The notes beneath the pieces were generated by a model. The model made no database searches, was not told the DNA's origin, and saw only the letters and a program-made list of their open reading frames with translations. 64,000 bases of DNA from Trebouxia sp. TZW2008 (lineage: Eukaryota > Chlorophyta > Trebouxiophyceae > Trebouxiales > Trebouxiaceae): NCBI GenBank assembly GCA_002118135.1, contig BDIU01000211.1, forward strand, positions 124,001 to 188,000. Direction: 5' to 3'. The translations under genes were made by a program, and so were the position numbers. The stretch's first letter is position 1. Each line of letters starts with the position of its first letter. This document shows positions 9,770 through 22,100 of this stretch, piece after piece.

Positions 9770-12700
9770 ACATCACTTGCATTACCAATCTTATTATAGT
9801 CGCCGTTGCCAGTGTTTATATCATGCTGATCGTGATGAAGCAGCGGCGTGACTGCAAAGCATGGCTCATCTAACGGCAGACTGCAGGCTGTTGAGTTCAT
9901 TGTTGTTGTTACTTTCATCATCATCTTCAGTGTTATCGCCATCCCCAGAGTGGTTTTCATGCCGGCAAGGTTGCATGTGGCAGATGATGAAGCAGCTGCT
10001 GGCCTATAAAGCCTGGCTTATCTACTGGCAGATTGCATGCAGTTGATGTCATTGTCGACCCTTTTTCATCATCTTCAGTGTCATCACCATCATCAGCAAT
10101 ATTTTGTGCAGGCAAGGTTGCATGTGGCAGACGACGAAGCAGCTGCCGGACTGCAAAGCCTGGCGCATTTGATGGCCCGGGTGCAGCGTGCTGCTGGTCA
10201 CGCACACCGGCAAGGACAGACGCAGCTTCAGACCCTCACCAACCATGAGTCAGATGTGCATCTCTTGCTCTTGAATGCAGCTCAGTCTTGTGAGATCGAC
10301 ATGATCAACAAGTTGTACACGTCAAGATCTCTTGAGTGAATGCAATGTGAGTGCCTTTGCAAGCACAGCTGCAGACCCTCACCAACCATGAGTCAGAAGT
10401 CCGCCTTTTATCTCAAGTGTAGCACAGTCTGTGCTAGAGCAGCCATGCAAATGTGTAACACAGTTCCCTTGTGTCAATGTAGTGTAGATGCCTCACAGGG
10501 CATGCCACAGCTGCAGACCCTCAGCAACGCTGAGTCAAATGTCCGTCATTCTCTCTTGTGTTTAGCTCATGAATCAGGTGGATGTCATCCTCTCTTGTGT
10601 TTGGCACAGTCTGTTGCAAGGTCTGCGTGAGGATATACAGCACATCATTGGTCCTGATAATCTGGACTATGCACTCCATCACATGTGCTAGGTGTGTGTG
10701 GCCCAAGTCCTGTCGCGCCAGGCAGGCTTGTTCTGAGCGTTTTTGCAGGACATCTGGTATTCAAGTTTGGTGCCTGATGTGCTGTACATGACTGACAGGG
10801 GATGTACGGCTGCTTTCAATCATTCCAGTCAATATGTGTGCTAGACAGGCTCATCAGGCCCAGCTAGATACATACAGCTGCAGACAATTATCACCCGCAA
10901 GTGAGGGGTGCATTGTCCTCCTGCAGTCAGCGCAGTACACTGTACGGCCAATGCGACTCATGAGTGTATAACACAGACCCATTTGTGAGTAAGCATAGGT
11001 CTGTTGTATAGTTCATGCATTCAGGAAGCTGCACCACGTAGTTCTCATGATGTAAATGTGGTAAAAGTGCCTTGCAGACTGTGTCATGCTGTTTTGATGA
11101 CTTGCACTTGTGGCTGGAGCTAGCACGCATCTTCCTGGCCCTGCGGCAGCTGGGGCGTGCCAGACACTGTGTGCAGCAAGCCTGACCTGGACCAAGCCCC
11201 TCACAACTCAACCCTGCTACTTTGTCATGCTGGCTTGCAGTTATGGCTGGAGCTAACACGCACCTGTCTGGATCTTCAGCAGCTGGGCAATGCGCGCTAC
11301 TGTCTGCAGCAAGCTAAGCCCAAGTTTCTCCACTTCTCAAACCTAGCAGTTTGTATGCTGGCTTGCAGTTGTGGATGGAGCTAGCGCGCACCTTTCTGGC
11401 CTTGCTGTAGCTAGAGGATGCCCGCTAGTGTGTGCAACAAGCCAACCCCAAGTTTCTCTACAACTCAAACCCAGCAACTTGTCATACTAGCTTGCACACA
11501 TCGTATGCTGGCTTGCAGTTGTGGCTGGAGCTAGCACGCACCTTTCTGGCCCTGCAGCAACCAGGAGATGCAAGATATTGCGTGCAGCAAGCCAAAGCCA
11601 AATCCCCAACCTCACCAGCTGCGCATCACATGGATGGGCTTGTTTGTCAGGTGCACCAAGTTCCTCTGGCTTGTGCAAAAGAAGGATGTAGACCAAGAAG
11701 TCAAACGCATATAATCTGGTCAGGTGCACCAGGTTGTTCTGGCTTGTGCAAAAGAGCACAGACCATGAACTCATATGCATATGATTTGCTGCAAGTTGGT
11801 TGCTACTGTGTGGGCTCAGTCACGTATGGGATGCACCAGCTGCTGATCACACGGCAGAATATGTGTTCCAAGTGCACTGGACTGCTCTGAACCATTTTGA
11901 CTAAACAAGCTTCACACAGCCTGGTGACTGTTTGCTTCACAATGTAATATGCAATACTTGGAGTTGTGCACAAACAGAGTAGGTAGAAATAGTGGTGAAT
12001 GGACGCCGTTAATCTGTGGCGCTGACATCATGTCATCCTGACTTGCTGTTGACGACGCCATTCATCTTCAACAACAATTCATGAGGTATGCAGGAAGACG
12101 GAAAGTTGCAGTCCTCTAACGCCTGTCATGAGCTGGCACTCTGAGTAATTGTGCATTTTGCTATTCTGTCTTGTTGATGATGACACCTTGCAGGTTTAAC
12201 AGCAATGCGTGATGCCGATGATATCAAAGCGTCAGAAGGCAAGTGTGATGCTTGCAAGAACAAAGAAGCCTGCAGTCCACCATTTCCTGCTATGCGCTGG
12301 CACTCTCCACAGAGGTGCACAATGCCATTGTGCATTACTGACAACGCCACCTTGCAACTGTTAACGACATTATATTGCAGATCTGAGAGCAATGTTTGCC
12401 AAATGCAGGAAGAAGGGAATTTGGAGTCAGCCATTGCTTGTTATGAGCTGGCCCTCTCAATGGACGTGCACTGTACTTGTTTGCCTTGCTGATGACGACA
12501 CTTTGCAAATGTTGATCATGCGTTGTCTTTCCCAGCGTTTCCTGACGCACGCAGGAAGAAGGGAACCTGGAGTCAGCTATTGCTTGCTATGAGCTGGCGT
12601 TCTCCATGGATGTGCACTATGCCATTCCGTCCGGTTGATGATGACACCTTGCAGTCCTAGCAGCGACGTATGAGGCTCACAGAAACAAAGCATCAAAAGT

Positions 12701-14776
12701 CAAATGCGATGCTTGCAGGAGCAATGGAATGTGGACTAAGCCATTGCTTGCTATGAGGTGGCACCCTCAATGGACGTGCATTGTGCTACCTTGTTGATGA
12801 TGATGCCGTGCAATCCTGAAAGCAATGCATGCCAAATGCAGGAAGAAGGAAACCTGCAGTCAGCCATTGCTTGCTATGAGCTGGCGCTCTCGATGGATGT
12901 GCACTATGCCAAATCCTCCTTATCTCTCGGAGCCTTGTATAAGAACAGAGGCGGGCCACATGACTGCACCCTTGCTCAGGTATGCCAGCTGTACCATCTT
13001 GACACTACATCAGACAGTTTTCCAGATAGTGGACTGTCTGAGCAAACTCAAAGCTTGTTGTTTGGCTGGTGCGCTTTCTGGAGAAAACCCAGATGCGGGC
13101 AACATGACTGCACCCTTGCTCAGGTATGCCAGCACAGATCAGATGCATAAAACTGCTTGCGGAGCCTACTTTTGATAGCCCATTCAACCTTGTTCGCTGT
13201 GTTGTGTGCTAATACTGATGATGTTACTTACCATTGCTTACTGACTTGCTTTGCGCTGACTGCACTCGCTTTTGTTATTGCCTGTAGCTTGGGTGTGCTT
13301 ACTCGTATCATCGTACGCGGATCACGTGGGAGACAATACCAGGTATGCCAGCAGGGTCTGCACCGTTCAACCCTTGCATGGCACCCACCCCCTCTACGCA
13401 ACTCCTATGCGCCCCAGCAGAATCCAAAAGAGCCTCAATGCAGTTGACCTGTCTTTGCACGTGTTCCAGAAGGGGTGTCAGTGCTGAATGTGGGCATGGA
13501 GGGTGATGCATGCATGCAAGGGCATACCATGTCACAAGCTTGCAGAGCTTCAGCTTGCATCGTTCTTGCCAATTGCTTGCGCTGCTTACAGCTACCAGCA
13601 TTGTTGCTTAGGCAGTTGCTGTCAGCTTGCCATTGCCTGCATCATCCTCAAGATAATCTGCATCACTTATTTTCTGTTTATACCGTGTTCAATTCTGCTA
13701 TTAGCACCAGCACATGGTTTGCTGTGTAGCGTCTGCAATGCGTGTATGCAGGTGCTTTGAGCACCCCTCAACATGTCGACTTCAAGTCCAACTAGCTTTT
13801 GACTTGTGTACATGCAGGTGCTGTCAGCATTGCTCAATGTGCGTATTACACAAGTGTAGCATCTGAGCCTTTATGTAAGCTCAGGACCACTGTCAGATGG
13901 GCTCAGTGCGAGTCAATAGGTGCAGTATCTGAGCTGTTGTGTCATTCCAGTCTCACTCCAAGTGTTTGTCATTTTGCAAATGCAGTTGAGCTATGAGCCT
14001 CACAGACATGTTGGCTGGCACGATCTGGGTCTACTGTACAAGGCACAAGGCAGGCATGCAGAAGCATCATTACATGTGTGAGTTGACTATGTTCAGGGCC
14101 ACCTGTCAGATGGGCTCAGCTATGAGCCTTGCAGATATGTTGGCTGGCATGACCTGGGTCTATCGTGGCAGCTGACTCATGTCAATGCAGTCAGTATCAC
14201 TCTATGTGAGATCAACAATGTGTAGTTGAGTGAGCGCAAGGTCTGAGCCTTTATGTGAATGCAGGGCTCAGCTATGAGCCTCGAAGATATGTTGGCTGGC
14301 ATGACCCGGGTGTATCGTGGCATCTGACGCATGTGAATGCAGGTGCTTTCAGCATCACTATGTGTGATTAGCAATTCGTACTCACCTGAGTACAAGATCT
14401 GAGCCGTGATGTGAATGCAGGGGCACCTTTCAGATGGGCTCAGTCATGAGGCTCACAGACATGAAGGCTGGTACGGTCTGTGTTTGTTGCACAAGGCACA
14501 AAGCCGGCAAGAAGAAGCAGGACAGTGCCTGCAGACAGCTGTCACTGAATATGTGAATTGACTACATGCATCATCTGAGTCATTACGTAAATGCAGGGGT
14601 ATCTGTCAGATGGGCTGAGCTATGAGTCTCACAGACATGTTGGCTGGCATGATCTGGGTTTACTGTACAAGGCACAAGGCCGGCATGAAGAAGCAGAACG
14701 ATGCCTGCGAACAGCCGTCAGCCTGTCATTGACTGCGCCTGTCATGTCTTTCAGCAAGTTGCCACGCTTGCTGTAA
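5033..14776 (+). CDS. TTC7: TTC7/NPGR-type TPR protein (PI4-kinase complex scaffold family)
   Basis: TTC7 proteins scaffold the plasma-membrane PI4-kinase alpha complex with EFR3 and FAM126; plant NPG/NPGR relatives bind calmodulin. Recognisable exons: 5033-5191 (candidate start), 5270-5344 (DNVYVPCNPLEEAVLCLLL, the family's 'CP.N..EEA.LLL' block), 5881-6024, 7253-7422, 8589-8802 (HMALGVVLGQLAS...DILYNLSLLQ), 9218-9418 (TPR pair with WALLALLLSARQQIP), 10112-10251, 11519-11650 (LWLELARTFLALQQPGDA), 12842-12979 (SAIACYELALSMD TPR) and the last exon 14597-14776 (WHDLGLLYKAQGRHEEAE ... APVMSFSKLPRLL, matching the family C-terminus). The roughly 300 N-terminal residues usual in the family are not found, so the true start may differ. 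At least one exon between 12979 and 14597 is unplaced. Most exons have decayed tandem copies in adjacent introns. Confidence 0.87.
5450..5840 (+). repeat. Acceptor-side echoes of TTC7 exon 5881-6024
   Basis: Bases 5745-5835 repeat the acceptor (CCCTGCATTGCAG) and about 85 bases of coding sequence of the exon at 5881, including the string for CGHLCVTLGLAKQHQRL, then run into a stop. Shorter acceptor-like copies (TTTCTGCTCTGCAG type) occur near 5466, 5512 and 5568. Confidence 0.8.
6285..6480. repeat. Imperfect inverted repeat with ~95-bp arms
   Basis: The left arm (from GGTACGGTCAACTTCAA at 6286) and the right arm (ending TTGAAGTTGACCGTAGC near 6477) are reverse-complement copies with almost no spacer. 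On the minus strand the right arm and its extension to about 6600 read as an open frame resembling a retroelement Gag-like helical segment (FLQVQQKDDYMHTYVQELAS). That resemblance is weak. Confidence 0.75.
6916..7084 (+). mobile_element. MITE copy A (TA target duplication)
   Basis: The element begins CAGTAGTCTCTCGATATAAAC, ends TTGAGGGAGATTGCTG, and is flanked by TA on both sides. It carries the family core CACTGTAGTCAGAATGCAGTG. It lies in a TTC7 intron. Confidence 0.8.
7253..8240 (+). repeat. Six-copy exon array in TTC7 (LVKAGFQTGTVASL unit)
   Basis: The full-length exon 7253-7422 is followed by 3'-part copies ending at donor-like sites near 7598, 7781, 7951 and 8121, plus a partial copy at about 8182-8235. 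Spacing is about 170-183 bp. The copies ending at 7951 and 8121 are nearly identical to each other, so part of the array is young. Several copies keep a CCAG|GT donor. Confidence 0.9.
8853..8977 (+). repeat. Donor-side echo of TTC7 exon 8589-8802
   Basis: The string reads KALLAMQQAVACEVDDMLVLYNLAPLQ, a diverged copy of the 3' half of the preceding exon, starting 50 bases after it. Confidence 0.85.
9071..9165 (+). repeat. Acceptor-side echo of TTC7 exon 9218-9418
   Basis: It repeats the TTCTGCAG acceptor and AEARQLPAAESNCRAALKASGG at 147 bp spacing, then shifts frame and stops. Confidence 0.9.
9622..10035 (+). repeat. Acceptor-side echoes of TTC7 exon 10112-10251
   Basis: Two copies of the CATGTGGCAGA...GCTGGCCT segment lie at about 9629-9695 and 9964-10030, upstream of the intact exon. 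An (ATC)n microsatellite lies at about 9735-9772 between them. Confidence 0.8.
10368..10548 (+). repeat. Donor-side echoes of TTC7 exon 10112-10251
   Basis: The exon's last ~40 bases (CAGCTTCAGACCCTCACCAA) recur at about 10368-10405 and 10508-10545. Confidence 0.8.
10689..10890. repeat. Dispersed repeat shared with FtsH introns
   Basis: Bases 10689-10741 (GCTAGGTGTGTGTGGCCCAA...) match 46269-46323, and 10836-10877 (GTGTGCTAGACAGGCTCA...) match 48497-48538. The flanks differ, so these look like parts of one dispersed element. Confidence 0.6.
11100..11455 (+). repeat. Three acceptor-side echoes of TTC7 exon 11519-11650
   Basis: Copies of LWLELAR.FLAL.Q start at about 11104, 11242 and 11368 (spacings 138, 126 and 151 bp to the intact exon). 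All keep a CTTGCAG-like acceptor, but none has the full exon. Confidence 0.9.
12190..12780 (+). repeat. Four acceptor-side echoes of TTC7 exon 12842-12979
   Basis: Copies of the GCAGGAAGAAGG...GCTATGAGCTGGC segment lie near 12250-12320, 12410-12475, 12553-12630 and 12713-12780. Spacing is about 110-150 bp. Confidence 0.85.
13090..13350 (+). repeat. Donor-side echoes of TTC7 exon 12842-12979
   Basis: ACATGACTGCACCCTTGCTC with its AG|GTATGCC donor recurs at about 13098-13130. A shorter donor copy lies near 13340. Confidence 0.75.
13988..14560 (+). repeat. Four acceptor-side echoes of the last TTC7 exon
   Basis: Copies of the LSYE..RHVGWHDLGLLYKAQ coding string start at about 13994, 14119, 14270 and 14436, before the intact exon at 14597. 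Each sits after an ATGCAG-like acceptor. Confidence 0.9.
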
Positions 14777-15935
14777 ATTTCCTCACTAGCGCTTACATGA
14801 AGAAGCGCAAGAATCCTGAAGCCTGAATGCTGCAATTTGACTCTGTTGGCTGAGTGTTGCCTATGAGGCTGCCTTCTGCCGTCAACAGAAATGTTTGGCA
14901 GTATTAAGTAGGTGCACCCTCAGTGAAGGTGCAAGTGTTGCAGTATGCATAGCTTCAGTATGACATACGATTTCATAGCCTGGCAGCCCGTTTGAGATGT
15001 CAAAAAATGCAGAGTGGAGAAGGCAGACACCAAACAGTGTAATTCGTAGTATCACAGAGTCACTCCTGCAGTTGATTTCCCGGTTGCAACAAATGTGAGC
15101 GTTCTCTGTGTGTCCAAGAAATCCATGCTAAAACGTCAACTTGGAGGTCAGTTTGACAAAGCTACAGGGAGACTAAAACATAAAGTCGGCAACAAAAGCA
15201 CATCCTGCGTCAGCTGTACAACTTGCCGTGTAAACGAACTATTTCTGACCGTTTCGAATGAATTTCTGGCCCAAGCAGAAGCACATGCTGCAAAAATGAA
15301 CTGTAAAAACTAGTACTGACAAGAAAACACATCAATGCGATGCCGAAGAAAGAGACAAGCTGGCAAAAGTTGCGTCAAGTCTCAAACAACTGCTACAGCT
15401 GATCTGCTAACCCTGCAAATTTGCCTGTGAAGTAGCAAGCAATGGATTAGCAGCCAGGCACACAGTACTGCATCATTAAAGTCATCATGCTGGACGCTGA
15501 GGTGATGACTGTTTAAGCGCAACCAATCCTGCAAAAATAGCAGGAGCAAAATCATACTGATGGGGTAAACAGCATCTATAAGGTTATCTGAAGGGACTGG
15601 GCTATGGGTCATCTGGGTAAGCTGGTTTGCAAATGCACCGAGAGAAGCTCAACTTCAACATCATCAAGTTGAGGCTGACTCCCAGGCTCACAGCGTCATT
15701 GCTTGTCATTTCAAGCCTCTTTCTTTGGTCAGTACACATAAGTCCCCTATGTCTCCCTCTATGTCCCCCAGGCTGCCTGTTCACACAGAGAATCCCAGTA
15801 TGACGGCTGACGGCATTGACTTCTCTTTTTTCTTTTTTCCACATACATCTTGCCTGCCTCTTGGCAGCAATGATGGCTGGCACCATTTGCAGCAGCTTGA
15901 AGTCTCTCCTTCCGTTTGGAAGACTTCTTAGCTGC
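14777..15935. other. Convergent intergenic region, no gene seen
   Basis: This lies between the 3' ends of TTC7 (+) and sucrose synthase (-). The frames at 15095-15313 (+) and 15602-15886 (-) show no family motif, and I do not call them genes. Confidence 0.5.
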
Positions 15936-15939
15936 TGCT

Positions 15940-16066
15940 CTGTGATAAGGGTTTAGAACCAGCACCAGACCCCAAGCCTTCTTCTGACTTTCCTTTGTGA
16001 TGATCATGAATGGTGCCTTTTTACTGCTGTCAGAAGGGCTTAGAACCAGCACCATCTTCCAAGCTC
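15940..16066 (-). repeat. Stop-codon-side echoes of the last sucrose synthase exon
   Basis: The minus-strand C-terminal string [12 protein letters not shown] (functional stop at 16107-16109) recurs as EDGAGSKPF with a TGA at 16030-16032. A third copy at about 15943-15975 has lost the stop. Spacing is about 80 bp. Confidence 0.85.
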
Positions 16067-16106
16067 AAGCCTTTTCTTTATGATGAGTGGTTCCTTGCCA
16101 GTGACA

Positions 16107-19100
16107 TCAAAAGGGCTTAGGACCAGCACCATCTTTTGTTTTGGGCTTATTTGGTGCATGTGGCACGCCAGCTATGAGGGGCCTGAGTGTAGTGTGGTAC
16201 AGCATCTCCAGATACCTTCTGCTCTCTTGCCTGTCCAGAGTGGTTACATACTTCCAGAAACTGCATACACAAAACAGCCTTGTTGCAAAGGCATCGTCAG
16301 ATACTTGCTGCTCTCTTGCCTGTCCAGAGTGGTCAAACACTTCCAGAAACTGCACAAAATAATCATTTGATTGTTGACGATGAGAGTAGACAAGCAACTC
16401 AAGTCTACAGCGTCTATAACAAAACAGATTACAAGACCTACTGATATCAGATGCACAAATACCATACAACATACATTGTTGAGCTGTTTGATGACGACAA
16501 AGATCCAGGTTCATGAGCCCTAAGATCCTTGGCAACCCTGTGTATACACTTGCGTTTTGGCATTAGGGAAGGGGACAAGAGGTTCTGCCAGAAACCATAA
16601 AAAGACGTACCCCAAAAAGGCTCTTTCCAAAAACAATGTCATGCATGTATTGGCTTAGACTGCTGTTGCAGGTAATGCTTTTGCCAGGCTTGGTCTGCAA
16701 AGGCATTTTTGTTTTTTGGCTACGAAGCATACATATAAGTATGTGTTATTCTACGCCATTCATATAAATGATCCTTCTTTGCTAAATAATCACACAATTG
16801 CCTGTTCTGTCAAGTGCTGTAACTGCCGGTTGCCATGTCGCATCAGTCTCAAACAAAGCTCTTGTTGCTTGAAGCAGATGAGATCAGCACAACAGACAAC
16901 TGTGCAACACTGCTCTATCAGGCAATGTGTGATTGTCATTACACATCATCTGTGCCTTATTTTTGTGTGTGTGCAAATTTCAGTGTTAAGCTTTCCTGTC
17001 TGGTTACTCTTTATCAGGTAGTCAATACCCACTTTTGGAGTGCTTGCTGCCTGCTTTCAGTGCTTGCGGTCAGCACCTTTTGTCAGCACAGACGCTGCAA
17101 TTTCAGCGATAGCAGCAGCCACAAATCCTGTCAAAGCTGAGATAAGTTGCTACAATCCTACGCATATGCATTGACTTCTGCCTTGGTTAACGTCTGCAGT
17201 CATTCTCTTGCTCAAGATATCAAAGCTGACTGTCTGCTTGACAACGCACAATGCAATCCTTGGTGACATCAAGTCTGTATATCCTAAATGCATAAATGAC
17301 TTCAACTGCTTGAAGGTTTTCGCTTGTTGACTCATACATATCAACCCTACAGCATGTGCACCATAGAAATATACGCAAGTTATTGACTTTGTTTGATTTG
17401 CTTTGCATACCTGTAAACCCGGGAAAGTGTCATAAGCCGCTCAGCATAGATCTTCCAGGTGTAGTGCTTCTGAATCCGCTCTATTGCCCCCTTACTCATT
17501 TGGCTCCAATGGTCCTTGTCTTTGCTGCACTTTTCAAAAAAGTCCGCCATCAGCTCGGCAGCAGCTTCACCGCTGTAAGGGTCGATGTTGAAACCGCTTT
17601 TATTTTGCTCGATGATCTCAACAGGACCGCCTTTGTCTGTGGCAAACGTCACCAACCCGCATGTCATGGCCTGCATACAGGCGCAGTCACGTTCACAGGA
17701 TAGAGCCAGCAAGCAGGCATGGAGGGGTATGACTTGATTAGTGCAAAAGTGAACGTGTCAAAGATCTCAGCTCACATGACAAGGCTTGCACACAGGCACA
17801 GACAAACAAGACTGGTAACAAACATTGTGTCAGTACCCCATGTGGTGTGCTGTTTGCTACAACGGCGACGCATGTCTATCAATCAAGCAATTACATTTTC
17901 TGTCCTTGGGACCCAACAGGGGCGTCAACAGAGAATGTCCAGTCTAGGCAGATGTCATCAGCTCACATGTCATGACTTGCACATAGGAATAGACAGACAC
18001 TAGTGTTTGCGCTTTTTTTTCTGTTCAGTTCCTTTTGTTTTCTTTTGCTTTTGTTGCCTTGCCTTTTGACGACCTAGTAATGCTACCCACCTCAACCACA
18101 GTGAGGCCAAAGGCTTCATAAAGGGCTGGTTGCACAAATGCCCCGCCCGTGTCAGCTATCATGCGGTACATCTCTCCATTCTTCACAGGGTCCTTCTGAG
18201 CCACCAACCACCTGCAGGCACAGGACATACTGAAGAAGAAGACAGGAGACGACCGAGGCAGGAGAAGAAGAGCAGCACATGCTGAAGAGAGAGGCAAGTA
18301 GAAGCAGCGTCCACAAACAGTCAATCTCCTGCATGCTGCATGTGATCAAGAGGGTATGCATGCAGCACAAAAGCTTGGTTTGGCCCAGCTTTTCATCAGC
18401 AGGACATTTCCCTTTTCTTTGAGGCAAACTCTGATCAGCTGCCTTTGGTTGCCAGACACGTTTATCTGTGCTTTCAGGCCAGGACGTTTGACGAGTCACA
18501 TCTGGCTCCCTACCCCGGACTGTGATTCTGATCGATTGATCAATCAATCGACTAAAGCAGAAGAAGCCGAAAGCTGGGTTCTTGACACATGCACTTACTC
18601 CAGTCAACATCACTTCTAGCGTAAGCGACAAGCAGACTAGCTTGACTGCAAACAATGACAGACCTGAACTCGCCATCAAGATTGTACTGTCCCATGATCT
18701 CATGCATTTTTATGCACTGCTCCTTCTCTTCGTGATCGTCGGTGTCTTCTGGACTCACCACTCCGCCTGAATGCATTACAGGTCATCCATTTGCATAACC
18801 ATTTCTTGACAAAATCCGGCATATATTTCATTGTAGACTGGCATTATGTGCATGGACTGGCACTATGTGCCAGGAGGCATGGTGCTACGTTTGCAGGCAA
18901 ACAGAAATTTGCAAAGGTGCCGCATGGGTTGGTCCTGCTTCTCAAAACATGACACGCGCTACCAACTTATATCAATAAAGCGCAATAAGTGTTCCCACTG
19001 CACCAGCAGTTGATGGCAGTCTGCTAGCATTCTTAGCATTTGTCGTGACATGAGAGGAAAAGAAAGACAAAATAAAACAGACCAACAATGACAAGATTGA

Positions 19101-22100
19101 CAACTTCACGCGGACATGTGTTGCGCGCAAACCACTCTGTCACATTGCAAAACAGCAATTTAACAAAACAAAAATAAACAGACCAACTCAAGGAAAGTGC
19201 AGTCTGCTAGTGTGAAATCAACGTGTGCTCCATACTGTCAGAACAACAGAAACAAGAGAAAAAGCGTACCAACAACGACAAGATTGACCAGTTTGCGCAG
19301 CCGTGTATTGCCTGCAAACCATTCTGCCAAGCCGCTTAGGTTCTTCACTCGGTCTAGGCGTGCCATACTGCAGCACACAGTATCAGAATCAGATGAGTAC
19401 TTATCTTGAATCACATGTGTCTTTTGAGTTTGCTTGCAAAAATACACTGCAGAACATAGTAGAATGTCCTGTGTCTGTACCTGTGTCTGTACCTGACTCC
19501 TGTGTTGTATTGCATGTATACTTCATTACCATCGTGTCAAGACCACAAACATTGGACAGATGCCACATTTGTCTGCCTCTGATATGATGACCTGAAAATG
19601 AAGCACAGCAGCTCCGATACTTCTGCAATGTGAGGGTGGATGACTGACTGGTTGGTAGACAATTTGCTCCCGTGACATCCCCAGTGACAGAACCAGTCGT
19701 GTACCTGAACACCTGATGGCTTTGTCTTGATCCTTGAGTACTCGCTTCTTTCAGCTGGCCAGTATAACAGCTCCTTTCCTTCCTGATGAATGCTGATGAT
19801 GCACTATGTTGGTGTACGCAGTGCTCAAGTGCACCTGAAAATAATGGGCTTGTCTTGAGATTTCAGTTGCCCCACAGACTTGCCCTTTTCAGCAGCGCCA
19901 TACAACAGCTCCTTCAGCTCTGGGTGGAACTTCTTGAGGCGGCGTTCATCTTCAGTGAAGGGGAAGTACACTTGGGGGTCGGCTCCTGGAGAGACTATGT
20001 TGAACTTGGGGTCAAACACATCAATGCCCTGCACAAAAACATTGACTCTTGAAAGATCAGTAGCAGCTTAGCCAATTCTAGCTTGGCCATACAATAGCTC
20101 CTGTAACTCTGGACGGAGGTAATTGCGGTAATCCTCTTCGGTGAAGGGTAAGTACACTTGACCCTCAAGTGGGGGTCAGCGCCTGGAGAGACTATGTTGA
20201 ACTTGGGGTGAAACACGTCAATGCCCAGCGCCCAAATTTTGACTTTTGAGCATTGCAAGACCCGAGACCAGAACCTTGACATCCAAGTCCTTCACATGCA
20301 CTTATTGACCTGCTCAGTAGACCAAGCTGGGGAAGGCTGTATTGAAATTGGGGTTAAGTGCGGCGATGCCCTGCACACGACTTTCTGGCTCATAAGCCAC
20401 TCGAAGTCAAGCTCCAAGAAGGAGATGAATGTTGCAGCAACATAGCAACTCAAGTGACTGTGCTGAATATGCTGTGCTGAGCATGGTTGTTTAGTGTGCA
20501 GGTACAGGGATGGTACACTGATTTGACAGAGCAACTTACTGAGGTGACTCTATAAAGCCCGGGCATAGTGAACGCTGTGTGGCTCTCGTACTGCCCCACA
20601 TGCGCTGGCTGTCCAGCAATCTCCTGATACGTTGATGTGATGATGAAATCTGCAGCAGCATGAGGAGGGCATGCATCAAATTGCTGTGGTCATTGCACTG
20701 TCACATGCAATTCAGAAGCAGTACAACAATCTGTTCACGCACTGATGTGATTGATGAAGTCTGCAGCAGCATGGCAAGAGCGCCCATCAGCTTGCACTGC
20801 TGTGGTATGCTGAGAGGATTTCCTGTTATATGCAGGCTCAAAAGCAGTGCAGCAATGTGCTGACACATTGTAATGATGATGGAGACTGCAGTAAGGTGGA
20901 AAGGGCGCCTTTCATCTTGCACTGCTGTGGTATGCTGTGAGCAATCCCTGTTATATACAGGCTCAAAAGCAGTGCAGCAATGTGCTGACACATTGTAACG
21001 GTGATGAAGACTGCAGCAACATGGGAAGGGCATCAGCAGGCACTGCTGTGGTATGCTGTGGGCATTCGCTGTTACATACAGGCTCAAAAGCAGTGCAGCA
21101 ATGTGCCAACACATTAAAATGATGATGCTTTCTGCAGCACAGGAAGAAGGCATATGAATTTGCACAGATGATCTGTGTCTGACTACAATATTTTGCAGCA
21201 TTGCAGCATTCAAGCTTGAACCACGCCAGGCCTTGCGCCTGGTACAAGGAGAAAACACAATGCAAGACACGTGCCATGCAAATCAAGCTTTGATGCTGAA
21301 TGGTGAAATTTTGTTGTGAATGAAGAAGTGGTAAGGGACACTTGCCAGCAGTATTCATGGCAATGAGATCTGCTGTGAACTGGCAGCCAAAGTGGTAGCT
21401 GTCGTCCATCTTCTTCCTGCAAGCATTGAACCCTTGACCTGACTGTAGGGTTTTGGAAAACAGATCAAGATATGTGAGAAGGAAAAGACAAATTGACATT
21501 GTAAACAGGAATACGTGCAGGAATACGTGCTTTCGCCTTTCTTGACAGCCGTCAGAACAACATCAAGCAATTTGCAGCCAGCCTGAGGCTGAACAGTAGT
21601 CATTGTATATTGAATCTTGAGGACTTTGACATGAACACCGGTAAACAAAACAATTCCTCTGAGCTGTATGTCGGGTGCATGCATGCAGCAACTGTCTGTG
21701 CACAAACATAACTCAACACCATTGTTTTGACTCATTGCTTTCAGCAGCCATCAGCTCTTTGACGATCAAGGCAGGAGGATACTTTTACAGTCAATTCTCT
21801 TTGTAAGGACACTTGATGTAAGGACAATGTTGATGTAAGGACAACGCCATTGGTAACCAATCACTGCATTCTGACTGCATTGGTCCCTCTGAGTGAGGAC
21901 AATTCAATGTAAGGACAAGTTTCTTGGTAACCAAAGCAGTCGTTACAAAGACAGTTCACTGTGACATTGTATGACAGCCCATACAAGTGCTCACCAATTG
22001 ATGTCAGCATCATTGTACTTCGTCTTCTCCAGAGCATGTGCAATGTTGCATTGTGTGACGCCCAGGGCATGACTCATCAGGCTGGCGACCAGATTCCCAT

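Noticed and set aside
9673..9960. Acidic Asp-rich minus-strand frame
   Set aside because: Created by an (ATC)n microsatellite and a TTC7 echo.
15602..16055. Lys/Arg-rich minus-strand frames in the SUS 3' flank
   Set aside because: They contain the tail echoes of sucrose synthase and lie beyond its stop; no family motif.
20640..21150. CRISPR-like regular repeats
   Set aside because: Units are ~120 bp without short conserved repeats and unique spacers, and they copy a sucrose synthase acceptor region in a eukaryotic intron.
20701..21270. 189-residue minus-strand open frame
   Set aside because: It runs through the tandem array inside a sucrose synthase intron; repeats whose unit lacks stops in one frame give long chance frames.
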